Assembly (NCBI GenBank): GCA_964006375.1
Contig: OZ023269.1
Location: forward strand, 128,907,309 to 128,971,308
Direction: 5' to 3'
Length of the DNA stretch: 64,000 nucleotides
Origin: Tillus elongatus
Taxonomy: Eukaryota; Arthropoda; Insecta; Coleoptera; Cleridae
Position 1 is the first letter of the stretch. Each line of letters begins with the position of its first letter. Positions 33,591-45,070 of this stretch are shown piece after piece. The position numbers and the translations under genes are program-made. Under the pieces are notes generated by a model. That model saw nothing but the letters and a program-made list of their open reading frames with translations, was not told the origin of the DNA and made no database searches.

Positions 33591-34466
33591 CTACGAAAAC
33601 TTCAAAAATAATTCAGCCATTATGATGAAATTTGGCACATCTGTCCTTTTTAGAGACGGCTTGGACAAGTGGTTAGCCGAGAAAATACAACCACCAGTCA
33701 AATTTTAGATTTTCCTTTGGGAAATTTTTGTGTCCCGAACAGTTATTTTGACTAAGCTTCTTACGTAAGTATCCTTTAGAGAAAGTATAACGCGTACCAA
33801 ATTTCGCATTTCTACCTTTATGGAAAATTGAGTTATGAAAATTCAAAAAATATATATTACTGCAGAAGGTCAAAAAAGTCTCAAAGTGCTTATCTTTCAT
33901 TTTCAACAAAAAGTCGCTAAAAATATTGGAATTACACAATCTGATCAGATAACGTTAAAATTGAATCAAAGACGAAAAAAAGATTTAAAAAAAGTTGTCA
34001 TCGTGAGATTTAAACCGGCGTCCCTTGGCACATCAGGAATCTACCTAACAATTACACCCTTGTAAGCCTTGTTTCACACTCTGCAATGAACGGTAGCTAA
34101 CCGGTAATGGTCTTATGTTATTTATTTGTAATATGTAAGGTCTTTACAGGCAGATTTCGCAACTATTTTAACAAATGAGAAGTGTAGCATAAATCTAAAA
34201 CATTCTAATATACATTTTATGCATTATTTACGAATGCCAGGATCAAACTGTAAACTGACAGTAAAAACTGCTAAATTACTTGTGAAATGCAAATACAAGT
34301 ACCTCCTTCTTCTTATGTTTATTTTTACTTTTTAGTCACCACAGTTTAAATTATAAGGTTATTTTGATTTGCAATATTTTTTAACATTTTAGCTAAAAAA
34401 ATTTTGAGAAGATACATTTTTATGAAAATTCGCGATCACAACGTACTAGCTGCGTCAGGACTTTTA
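33589..34466 (-). mobile_element. CAGCAAG-family element, class B interior, one terminus
   Basis: The right end (CTAGCTGCGTCAGGACTTTT at 34466, preceded by TTTTTATGAAAATTCGC) is the family terminus. The inside is a diverged form of the GATGAAATTTGGCACA block, then TTTTCAACAAAAAGTCGCTA, GAATTACACAATCTGATCAG and a class B tRNA-like segment, all shared with the arms at 55158 and 62070. The left part is replaced by the AT array. Confidence 0.65.
33998..34070 (-). repeat. tRNA-like segment (class B), copy 1
   Basis: Minus strand: AAGGCTTACAAGGGTGTAAT then TGTTAGGTAG in the A-box region and GCCGGTTTAAATCTCAC in the B-box region. Related copies lie at 56385-56455 and 62432-62500. Confidence 0.5.
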
Positions 34467-35920
34467 TTGTTCTTTTACGACGACCTAAATTAGGTTACGG
34501 CTTAAATGGAATGTCTGCACTAGGATGATACGCCATTATATCCTGTAAGAGTGACATCGACTCTGCTCCATTCCAAATGTAGATATCTAACCAGTTCCAC
34601 TATTCATTTGGAAGAAGAATAATCTCAAGTTCTAGAGATTACTTTTCCTTCTATATAAAGCTATTATCGAACAAAACGAAAGAAAGTTTCAATATAATTA
34701 ACTTTGAAAGTCAATTAATGGAGAAAATTGATGAGTGCCACTCTTATAATTTACCCGGCTACTATATCCCATAAAATACGCCATTCAAAATGCATATTTA
34801 TCAGGAAATTCCGGAGTGATGAGGAAATGCGGAAGAACAATATATTATATCACATCAATTGATTATATTTGGAGGCATGGGAGCTCCCAAATACATAAAG
34901 AAATAAAATTCCATCATTCTATTGCAATCGTTTCTGGATTCTGTGATATTAAGGACTCCCTCCTGTCAATTTTATGATTTATCTCTTCCCTTAGATTATC
35001 GCCGTGTAGTTCGGAGTTCTTTACTGATATAGATGATATAATAGATAAATTAAGGCCTAGTTTTAAAGGAAGAAATTAATTCAATATGTGACAACGTACT
35101 TTATAAGAGAAATGTAACTTGTAGCGTAATAAAAGAAGCATTTACAGGAAAATTTTTCAACATTTGAAACCTCTTTAGATACTTATCAATTATTCAACAG
35201 GCATATACAACAATTATAGACACGCCCCAATAGAGTTATTCAAAATTTTGGACATTTGAAGCAAATTTGTCTATGAAAAATAGACTATAGTCAAATAGAT
35301 TTCAATGAGTACCAGCTTAGTTGATATGTGATAGGTCATTTTGTTTAACTTATAATAAAATTAGAGTCGCGTCTAGAAAGTGAATTTTCATATTATTAGG
35401 TCTTCCGTTGGGGTTCTTTTTATAAAAATCAACTCTCCAGCTCAAGTTTATTTTTATAAGAACCAAATCTGCCACTGGGTTTCATTTGTTAAGCACCATC
35501 TTCCGCTGTGGTCATACTAATAGATCTTTCACTGTGGTCATACTAATAAATTTTCCGCTAATTTATACTCAGCAACCTAGGTTTTACTAGAAAAGTTTAC
35601 TTCTTTGTGATCTGGATGGGATGGAGCGCCACCTTTGTTTTTCTGCTGGCGTAAAGATTCGCAGAATTTGTCAAAAAAGAAACAAACAAAGTAAGTACGA
35701 TTTCTCTTCTTATTAGTTAAATCTGTTGCCGTAACGCTGTATTTAAAAAAAACATAAATTTGAATTGTCTGTAAAATCTAAATCTTTACATTATCTGTTG
35801 TGTTTAAATAAGTATTATGTAGTAATTGCTATGTAATACAATGTGGCCACAATGTGATTAACTTCCACGATACTATCGCCATTTAAAATGAACTATATCT
35901 TGGCTACAGATTGTAGTTAA
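34467..35920. other. Unannotated stretch of about 1.45 kb
   Basis: No gene recognised. A small direct repeat (TGTGGTCATACTAATA, near 35508 and 35534) and a CTAGAAAGTGAATTTTCAT motif near 35375 that may be a decayed CAGCAAG end are the only features noted. Confidence 0.4.
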
Positions 35921-36117
35921 CGTTCCTTTCCTGTAACAAAAGAATACATAACAATCCACAACACAAAACATATTTGGGAGACTGTTGAAACTTTGATGGG
36001 CACTAAAGTATCTTCAGGAGATATTGGCAAATTACAGGTGGGTCAGAAGATTATTGAAATGATGAGGAGACACCAAGAGCAACACCAGGGGGACTCAATT
36101 TTAATAAAAGGCGAAGT
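35921..36117 (+). CDS. Possible coding exon of unknown origin
   Basis: A frame open from after a TAA at 35918-35920 encodes about 65 residues including HIWETVETLMGTKVSSGDIG and KLQVGQKIIEMMRRHQEQHQ. Composition is more protein-like than the AT-rich surroundings (mixed charged and hydrophobic residues, helix-like end). It runs straight into the 3' tail of a minus-strand LINE1 copy at 36118. I do not recognise the family. It could be a fragment of a host exon or of an unrecognised transposon gene; no splice sites are convincing. Confidence 0.3.
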
Positions 36118-36575
36118 TTTTTATATTTTCTTTATTTCAACTACACACCACGAGGGCTCACAGCCTAAATACTATCGTACCGTGGGTGTCGGAAAGAGGC
36201 AACTTGTTAATTCTGCACTTGGAGGTTCGGAGGAGAAGGAAAAACATGTGCCGGCAAGGAATTCCACAACTTGGAAGTCCGCGGGACAAAAGAGCGGGCA
36301 TAACATAATGTTCTATGTCCTGGTGTAGTAAAAGTGTGCATTCGTTCTGTGCCCCTTGTAGATCTGTTGGGGGCAGCAGGTGGAGGAACTATGGAAGAAA
36401 GCTCATCCGAGCAGTGCCCGTGCAGATATCTGTAAAAGAGAGAGAGAGGTCACCAACGGCGCGTCAGTGGGCAAGGGATGGCAGCCTTTGGGTGAGGGTA
36501 GGGTCATCGATGAGACGTACAGCTCTCTTCTGAATGGAGTCTAGGATAGCGAGCATAGAAGCGACAGCGGTGTCT
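36118..36575 (-). pseudogene. LINE1 3'-end fragment
   Basis: Shares the 3' tail (complement of CACCACGAGGGCTCACAGCC), 3' UTR and the end of the RT-side ORF (complement of AGACGTACAGCTCTCTTCTG) with the other LINE1 copies. 5'-truncated near the codons for the IWGAAA block. Non-coding as it stands. Confidence 0.85.
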
Positions 36576-36584
36576 CGCTATAAC

Positions 36585-36912
36585 ATTTTCTTTACGCCAA
36601 CAGATATATATATGAAGTCGAGAAATATCTAAACGAATTAAAGGTTGGGAAAGTAGTGGGACATTATGATCCAAACTCTGATCTACTTAAAACCATAGCG
36701 ATGAATATTGCTGAGCCGCTAGCCTATCTGGTCAACGACATTTTGTGGCACCCATATTTCCGTCACTTTTCAAATTTACAATTGTTAAAGCACTTCATAA
36801 GTTAGGCTCTTCTTTGGACCCGAATAACTATCGACCGATTTCTCTAATTTCGAATCTGGCCAAAATTGCTTAAAAGAGAGTAAAGGTTAAGTCTCACAAT
36901 ATTTGCAGAAAG

Positions 36913-36915
<3 letters not shown>
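36585..36915 (+). pseudogene. LINE RT N-terminal fragment ending at an AT array
   Basis: Frames read EVEKYLNELKVGKVVGHYDP, PLAYLVNDI, then after a shift LDPNNYRPISLISNLAKIA. The PxxYRPISLxxxxxKI block is the first conserved RT segment of Jockey/R1-type LINEs. Later codons (frame-shifted RLSLTIFAER) run to the AT array at 36916, after which no LINE sequence follows. Confidence 0.7.

Positions 36916-36992
<77 letters not shown>
36916..36992. repeat. (AT)n microsatellite, about 77 bp
   Basis: Directly abuts the LINE RT fragment on its left; unrelated sequence follows on the right. Confidence 0.95.
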
Positions 36993-36994
<2 letters not shown>

Positions 36995-38479
36995 GAAATA
37001 AAGAGAGCTGCTGGAGACAGATGACATGGTTGCAATGAAACGGGCGACATCGTCCTTAGTGTGATTATTATTATCATTTTCCGTTTCTATTTCATCATCG
37101 TATCTATTATAGAATGGAACCACTGCCCATCTATTTTGATTCAGAATTATCACCTGTTTTAAATTTAGCAAGTTCCCACAAATATTTTGAAGCCAAATAT
37201 GTTATTGAAAAATTCATGTACTACAATTTATCAAACTTTTTAGTCGATGGAAGGCACCCGCAAATACCTTTAACCGATAAAATGATTTTAAAACTTCCCA
37301 TACTAATCATATTTTTTAATTTACTTCCATTAAACGTCGAAAACTGAAAACACAATAAAAATTATTTTTCCAGAACTTTTATTCGCAGCTTATGCAATAT
37401 TCGTGTATAAAAATCCTGAAGTTGAAAACTTGCTGGGCTTAAACTTTTCTAATTGTATGATTTTTATAACTGCGATAATATCATGCGCTAATCTCCCTTG
37501 CAAATTGAACAAAGCGGTATAAAAGAAAATCTCTCTTAATCGCTGCTACAATTTCTTCTTTGAAATATATCAGAAAAATCATTCTACAAATGATATTCGC
37601 AAAAGATAATGAGAAAGGCAGCAAAGTATCCCCAGAGTGAAATATAAGGCGGGTAAAAATAAACTGAAGGATAGGCTAAATTGGATTTATTGAATGTGAT
37701 GATAACGCGTCAAAAATCTTAAATGTTAGAGACAACAGCTTTCCCCTTATAATAATGGACGTATAATATAATACGATTCCGTTCAAAAATAAGGGATTTT
37801 TTATTATGTAGCCAAAACATGCCATACTCAAAAAATGTTATAATAATGCTTAAATACGGTTATAAATGTAAATTTTCGTCCAACATTTGCTGTTAAAATC
37901 CCAGTCACGTGCCTGTTCATACAATTATTAACCAACTAAAAAACTGTTTTAGCTAATAGAACTTGAGTTATTTGGACCGCAAATTCGTAATCTACCATTC
38001 TCAAAGCCCACAGTTGTTCATTTTAATTCAAATAATAATAATAATAATAGTGTGCCGGGTTGTAAAAATGTGTAAGTGACAAACATGTATCACAACGGAC
38101 TCCTCTCCAAACATGTCTTTGATAACCTACTGCATTTTCTGTTATTTATACCAAAATCACGGGTTATTGATACATATAGATAATCATGTAAATCAATGCC
38201 AATGGTACAGATAAACTCATGTAATAACTGTGCTCATGTGATACTGTAAATAAACGACCCCCTTATAACCAAAAATTACCGATATAAACAAACGAGCACG
38301 ACAGATCAAAGTTGTGTGTAATTAAAAAATAAAGCCATTAATAAAAGTCGCTGTATACACCAAGCACAAAAACCGATCCGATATCATAACAGACACAGCT
38401 TATCTCATAAAATGCATCACTATAGACAATCGATAAGAAAAACTCACCCTTTGTATGGCTATGTTAATGCCAACACGTT
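36993..38479. other. Unannotated stretch
   Basis: Open frames at 37114-37347 (plus) and around 37000-37170 (minus, DDEIETENDNNNHTKDDVAR) show no recognisable domain. An (AAT)n run lies near 38031-38048. No gene is supported. Confidence 0.35.
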
Positions 38480-40090
38480 GTTTTTGCATCCACTCACTCA
38501 CTCACGCATACGTATGCTCTCTTCTCTTAATACCAGGAAAGCCTCTGGCCTTGACGAGATCCCAGCAATTGTTCTCAAAAAATGCACTCCACAACTTGCT
38601 CCTGTCCTGACTCGTCTGTTTCAGACATCTTATAATAGAGGCATATTCCCTAGTAACTGGAAAACTGCTCGAGTACAACCCGTCCCCAAGAAAGGATCGA
38701 AAGCGCTTCCTAGCAACTACATGTCTATTTCTCTCCTTTCAGTCATCTCTAAAGTGATGGAGAAGTATATAAACACCGAATTACTAAAATTTCTTCAAAA
38801 ACACAGTCTAATCCACGACAGGCAGTATGGATTCCGTCAGCGCAGAACAACTGCCGACCTCCTTTCCTTTGTCACCCATTCTTGGAACAAGTCTATGGAA
38901 CTACACGGTGAATCCCAGATTGTCGCTCTAGACATATCCAAAGCATTCGACCAGGTCTGGCACGCAGCGCTGCGTATGGCCTACCACCAAAACTTTGTAC
39001 GTGGACAGCAAATTTCCTCTCCAACCGGAGCATTTCTGTTGTCGTGGATGGCCATTCCTCTAAACTGTATCCAATTAATGCAGGAGTTCCTCAAGGTTCA
39101 GCTTTAGCCCCTACTTTGTTTCTTCTCCACATCAATGACCTCCTCTCTAGCACATCCAACCCAGTTCACAGTTACGCCGACGACAGCACCCTCCACTCCA
39201 ATATAAAATATTCTAAGCCTGTCTCTTTAGCCCAGCTAGATAAGGATCGCAGACTCATGGAGGGTTCTATCTCCGCGGATCTCCAAAAAATATTAGACTG
39301 GGGAAGTAAAAATCTTATACAATTCAACCCCACCGTATCACCGTCTTGCTTTCTTTCTCATAACAGATACACCAGTCCTAGACCCATCACAATGAACAAC
39401 CAAGTTATTCAAAGTAATGAGTCCTTTTCACTTCTTGGCATTTCTGTGGATCGAAATCTCAATTGGCACCAACATGTCACATCAATTGCAGAAGCGGCTG
39501 CTAAGAAATTAGGTTTCCTCTTCCGGGCTCGCAAATATTTTTCACCAGCTAATCTCTATACTTTATATATTTCACAAATAAGACCAAACCTCGAATACTG
39601 CTCCCACATCTGGGGTGCTGCTGCCGCTTCTACACTCGCTATCCTGGACTCCATTCAGAAGAGAGCTATACGTCTCATCGGTGACCGTACCCTTACCCAA
39701 AGGCTGCCATCCCTTGCCCACCGACGTGCCGTTGGTAACCTCTCTCTCTCTCTCTCTCTTTTATAGATATCTGCACGGGCACTGCTCAGAGGAGCTTTCT
39801 TCGATAGCTCTTCCACCTGCTGCCCCCAACAAATCTACCAGGGGAACAGAGCGAATGCACCCTTTTACTGTCCAGGTCACCAGAACATCTTGTTATGTCC
39901 GCTCTTTTGTCCCGAGGACTTCTAAGTTGTGGAACTCCTTGCCGGCACATGTTTATCCTTCTCGTCCGAACGTCCAAACCTTCCAGAATTAACAAGTTGC
40001 CTCTTTCCTCCTTGTCGACACCCACGGTACGATAGTATTTAGGCTGTAAGCCCTCGTGCTGTGTTGTTGAAATAAAAAATAAAATAAAAA
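38480..40090 (+). pseudogene. LINE1, longest copy: RT domain to polyadenylation tail
   Basis: RT blocks appear in order: LNTRKASGLDEIPAIVLKKC, NWKTARVQPVPKKGSKAL, NYMSISLLSVISKVMEK, IHDRQYGFRQRRTTADLL, IVALDISKAFDQVWH. A ~20-bp deletion near 38973 (the ALLNKLLAYG codons) shifts the frame. It then continues AGVPQGSALAPTLFLLHIND, the catalytic HSYADDSTLHS, FSLLGISVDRNLNWHQHV, FLFRARKYFSPANLYTLY and PNLEYCSHIWGAA. After a CT-repeat slip near 39745 it finishes with HGHCSEELSS. The 3' UTR ends GTTGAAATAAAAAATAAAAT at about 40065-40090. The endonuclease is missing and no RNase H is seen. Best reference copy in the window. Confidence 0.9.
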
Positions 40091-40769
40091 ACCTAACTTT
40101 CTTGAAGAACATAATAAGGTTTTACTTCCCCTTATTTTTTAAAGAAAATCCATAATTTCCATGCGTCTATGACTTTCCTAATGCTGTATTCATAACGATT
40201 TTCCTATACCTTCATTGATCTATTGTGTTGTCTATAGTCCCAGATTTTTTGCTTGTATTGATATCATCATGTAACGTTTTATTAATTGCAATTATCGATT
40301 AGACATACCAATTTGCCGATCTGGCAAGTTTCTAAACCAAGTAGCGTCTGTGAAACCTCACAACCCTTGCCACTTTGTTTATGCCGATACCACACTCCAA
40401 ATATGTTTCACAAACTAATAGAGCAACAGAACTGAATTTTACTTTACCAGAAAAATAATTTTACATTGAGACACAATATCGAATAAAAACATAAAGAAAT
40501 GGCAAAAACAAGTATCATTTATAGATTAGTTCCGATTATATCTATGTGCGCCCTCCTTCATTTTGGAAGTGCTTAAATAATTGAAGCCTTTTTCTGGTAA
40601 CCTTGCGTAAAAAGCCTACTTATATACAATTTGAATTACTAAAACAATAGTCTAAGATTTATTTACGCTGAATGTCTGTTTTACTGGACGAAAGACATGC
40701 CAACTACTTAAGACATCGATAAACAGGAATTAAGTAGTGGACACACAAACTTCAAATCTTGTATGGTTC
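40091..40769. other. Unannotated stretch
   Basis: No recognisable gene or repeat. Confidence 0.4.
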
Positions 40770-40905
40770 AATGAGTGAAGATTGGAACCTGTGATGAACA
40801 CTGATATGTATAATTTGGAGAACCCAATTAATCAAAACGAAACGATCGCCAGGTCTAAAAACTGTATTGTGATGAATTGGGATTGAATTGCAGACCAAAA
40901 ATAAA
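40770..40905 (+). repeat. Truncated copy of the 9535-9720 hammerhead-associated sequence
   Basis: GATTGGAACCTGTGATGA, ACCCAATTAATC, ACGAAACGATCGCCAGGTC and TAAAAACTGTATTGTGATG match the minus strand of 9535-9720. The GAAAC and 3-bp stem III part is kept but the CTGATGA/stem II half is deleted, so this copy cannot be a ribozyme. Confidence 0.6.
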
Positions 40906-41887
40906 GTTTTCAACAGAACTGATTACTACTACTGGATCCTGAAAAACATATATCAAAAGTCTAGACGCAGCAAGTGCGTTATGGAAGTGAATTTTCATTT
41001 AAATGTTTTTAATAGCAAATATGTCTCTTAAATGCAAGCAGGCATCATTTTGGTCACCGGTATAACCTATATAGTACAAACAATGTACCATATTTTATCA
41101 AAACAACTTGTGTGAAAATGTACAAACATTTCCCGGAAATAAACTTAAGATGTTTCCGAGAAAAATCGTTTCCTAGCCGACGAACCTTAGGTTAATAGCA
41201 AATTGAATTGCATTGTGAAGCATTTAATGAAAAGTCGCTACCAAAACTCACTTACTGCGTCTCGATTTTTTTTTACAAAAATGCAAAAACGCAATAAGGA
41301 ATGTTAAAAAAAATTATAGGTATCACCAACGACTTATGGGCCACCCTGTGATTGTCAAAATAATTTTATAAGATGCAGCTCAAGACACCCTATAGGTAAC
41401 GTATACAATTTTTTCTCGTATCTTGTATAATATCAATTATATTGAGCTTTACCGTAGAAATGTGTCACCCTGTATATATGTAAACGGAAACTAAACCAGG
41501 ATATGGATTCTAGGGGGCCTAGTTTGCGCTTATTTAAAGAAATCTTTTTAGAATACAAAAACCGTGGTCTCCTCATCGACGAATTTTTTCTGCGAAAATT
41601 AGCTAAAAATTATAGACCGTTAAGCCATCAACTCAACTAAAACTACTGCCAAAGCATCATAGAAAGTGCCTATTTGAAATAAATTTTCTGGAAATATATG
41701 ATTAAAATAAAGGGCAATGATGGTTAAGGGTCAAACTGAAGTGTTTCTTTACGCAATCCGTATTTCTTTCAGTCCTTTGCCTAAATGTTGCCAATTTTGA
41801 CGTTTTAAATCGCGACTTTTTACGTTTTGAGGTAAACACCAACTTTTTTCTAACTTGTCATTAAACTTACAGACCTAAATTTTGGTA

Positions 41888-41890
<3 letters not shown>

Positions 41891-41945
<55 letters not shown>

Positions 41946-41952
41946 ATATATA

Positions 41953-42022
<70 letters not shown>
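41891..42022. repeat. (AT)n array with TATC interruptions, about 132 bp
   Basis: Two TATC steps near 41941-41955 interrupt the run. Confidence 0.95.
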
Positions 42023-42025
<3 letters not shown>

Positions 42026-42349
42026 GAAACTGACCCTGGACATGGGTTCTAGCGGACCTGGGTCGAGTCGGGACCTCCTCGGTAGTGATTTTTTTTAAAT
42101 CACTAAAACAAGGACTTGTAAAGCCACGGGAAAAGTCTACGACTGTATTACATATGGAACGGTTTCACTAAGTTAGGGCAAGAACAAACAACCAGATATG
42201 CTATTCAAATTGAATTAAGTCTTAAAACTTTCATCTCCTCTTTATCAAATTATTTTTATACAAAAACTAGCTAAAAAATTAATCGGAATAACAGCAATCT
42301 CATATGATAACAGTAAAGTGAAATGAGACTTAAAAAAATTGACAAAATG

Positions 42350-42440
42350 TAAAGTCACTAACTAGGATTAGAGTTCGTCATGTAGAAGTCGATTATACGA
42401 TGTACAGGGATTTAGCCCACTGAGCTACGCTCGACATGTA
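42350..42440 (-). repeat. tRNA-like segment (class A), copy 4
   Basis: Minus strand: GAGCGTAGCTCAGTGGGCTA is a near-perfect tRNA A-box, followed about 55 bp later by ACGAACTCTAATCCTAG in the B-box position. Possible RNA polymerase III promoter relic. Confidence 0.6.
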
Positions 42441-42868
42441 TTTACTAGCAGGTATATCCCATAATACATGTCAATTAATCACGGTTTTACAATTTACACA
42501 AAACCATTTTGACTTACAATGGATTTTTTGCTGATATTTTAACGATATCAAGACAAATAACGACTTAGACATATATCTAGGAGCTTGTTAGCCACTTCTT
42601 GTAGTATTTTTCACTCACATTCTGATTAGTCAATATTGACGTTTTAACTTTCTTTCAGATTTAATTCATTAAAAATTAATTTACCTATAACTGTTTTGTC
42701 TTCTAAGATAGAGATCTGAATTTTGGTACATGATACTCTTTATGACGGATACCAGCGTACCAAATTTGGTTTCCTTACTTTATTATTTCCGGCTTGCAAA
42801 AGGAAGGTATGTGCCAAATTTGATCAAAAGCGGGCCATAATTTTTTGAGTTATCGGTGTGATACATAC

Positions 42869-43258
<390 letters not shown>

Positions 43259-43396
43259 AAACATATAAAAATTTAAACTGACCCTGGATATGGGTTCTAG
43301 GGGGCCTAGTTCGCACTCATTTGAATAAATTTTTTCAAAATTCAAAAGTCCAGGTGTACTTATTAGTGGATTTTTTAAAGAAAATTCACTAAAAGA

Positions 43397-44214
43397 GGAG
43401 ATCCTACCCGTTAATTATGTTGTGGGCAAGAAAAAAACTGCCCCCACCAAACTGATTTTAACGTATTGTTCTATAGAGTATTCCTAACCTCTAATTCTTA
43501 ATAAACTTCATAAAAAATTCTTTGTGTTATTTTTGTGTTGTTCTTTTGCTCTACTTTTGAACAATCAGGCTCAAGATTGGAGATTTCTGAATAATCTCCT
43601 ATCTTTTAGCTTTATCTTCTGTTTCTGTCTTTGTGATATTCTGTCTTCTGCATTCTGTAATTCTGTCAGGTCTACTTCCGTGTCCGCGTTCGCGTTCCAT
43701 GTTAATTTCCTAATAAATATTTCCTCTCTCTATAATTTCCTGCCTCCTTTCATTCTCAGGACCAGCATTTCACTTTGTCTCCCTTAAATTATGTTACACT
43801 CTATTAAATTTTGTTTTTCATGTACAGAAAACCAAGCTACATATGCGGTTTCATTTTTCGTAAAAAAATTTAGTTATTGTAAATTTATTTTCTAATTTAT
43901 TTTTAATAATGATATTTAGCATTAATTTTCAACCGTTAAGAATTACTTATATCTTACCTGACAAGTTAAAGAGATTTTATTATTAAAGATAGAAGGGACA
44001 TAAGGATTAGAGTAAGCAAGGCATTTACAATCCTTTATGAGCGGTTTTTTATCTAAGGATCCAGTCCTAGTTGTTTTTTTTTCATTTTAGTATAAAAAAA
44101 ATACCATCAATATATCGTATATTATGTAATGCCTTTGTGGTCCTGAATTTATATCATTATTTTTTGTAATTATTTTGTGACAGCGTTTATCACTAATAGA
44201 TTTCCATCAAGTTT
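43397..44214. other. Unannotated stretch
   Basis: A CT-rich open frame at 43524-43787 has no known domain. No gene supported. Confidence 0.35.
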
Positions 44215-44307
44215 TCGTTGTCATTCGAGGCCTCTTCGTATCAGTGAATTTTCTTAAAAAATTTACTAACGAGGAGAACCCGACTTGGTCAGTTAAAAAT
44301 TTTCTAT

Positions 44308-44310
<3 letters not shown>
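44215..44310 (-). repeat. CAGCAAG-family module next to an AT array
   Basis: ATCAGTGAATTTTCTTAAAA, ACTAACGAGGAGAACCCGAC match the outer module of the family in minus orientation; the neighbouring parts of the element are missing. Confidence 0.6.

Positions 44311-44387
<77 letters not shown>
44311..44387. repeat. (AT)n array between a CAGCAAG module and LINE1
   Basis: About 77 bp of pure AT. LINE1 codons for ILDW stop exactly at the right edge. Confidence 0.95.
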
Positions 44388-44389
<2 letters not shown>

Positions 44390-44999
44390 AGTCTAATATT
44401 TTTTGGAGATTCACAGAAACAGAACCCTCCATGAGTCTGCGATCCTCATCCAATTGGGCTAAGCAGACAGGCTTAGAATATTGTATATTTGAGTGGAGGG
44501 TGCTATCATCCGCGTAACTGTGAACTGGGTTGGATGTGCTAGAGAGGAGGTCATTGATGTGGAGAAGAAACAAAGTAGGGGCTAAAGCTGAACCTTGAGG
44601 GACTCCTGCAATAATTGGATACAGTTTAGAGGAATGGTTATCCACGACAACAGAAATGCTCTGGTTGGAGAGGAAATTTGCTGTCCAGGTACAGAGTTTT
44701 GGTGATGGGCCATAGGCCAGAAGTTTATTAAGCAGCGCTCCGTGCCACACCTGGTCGAATGCTTTGGATATGTCTAGAGCGACAATCTGGGATTCACCGT
44801 GTAGTTCCATAGACTTGCTCCAAGAATAGGTGACAAAGGAAAGGAGGTCGGCAGTTGATCTGCGCTGACGAAATCCATACTGCATGTTGTGGATTAGACT
44901 GTGTTTTTCAAGAAATTTTAGTAATTCGGTGTTTATATACTTTTCCATCACTTTAGAGATGACTGAAAGAAATAGGCCTGTAGTTGCTAGGAAGCGCTT
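44388..44999 (-). pseudogene. LINE1 central RT fragment
   Basis: Minus strand encodes LSVISKVMEKYINTELLKFL, MQYGFRQRRSTADLLSF, VALDISKAFDQVWHGALLNK, AGVPQGSALAPTLFLLHIND, the catalytic HSYADDSTLHS and SVNLQKILDW in a single open frame of about 200 codons. This is the best-preserved RT core of LINE1 here. It is cut at the AT array on the 3' side and at an unrelated inverted repeat (45001) on the 5' side. Confidence 0.9.
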
Positions 45000-45000
45000 T

Positions 45001-45070
45001 GTTTGTTGTACAAACAACTAATCAATGTTTGCTACATGCAGGGTTAATTTGACAGGAGAATGTTTTTTTA
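45001..45070. repeat. Inverted-repeat end, left partner
   Basis: GTTTGTTGTACAAACAACTA and TTAATTTGACAGGAGAATG match the complement of 46813-46880 with a few differences. Confidence 0.75.

Noticed and set aside
37114..37347. 77-codon open frame as a small host gene
   Set aside because: No recognised motif, no promoter or splice context, and length is within chance expectation in this region.
42350..42440. A functional tRNA gene
   Set aside because: A- and B-box-like motifs are present, but acceptor, anticodon and T stems do not pair into a cloverleaf and the copies are dispersed with the repeat.
43524..43787. 87-codon hydrophobic plus-strand open frame
   Set aside because: Composition reflects CT-rich sequence; no signal, domain or homologue is recognisable and the opposite strand reads as plausibly.
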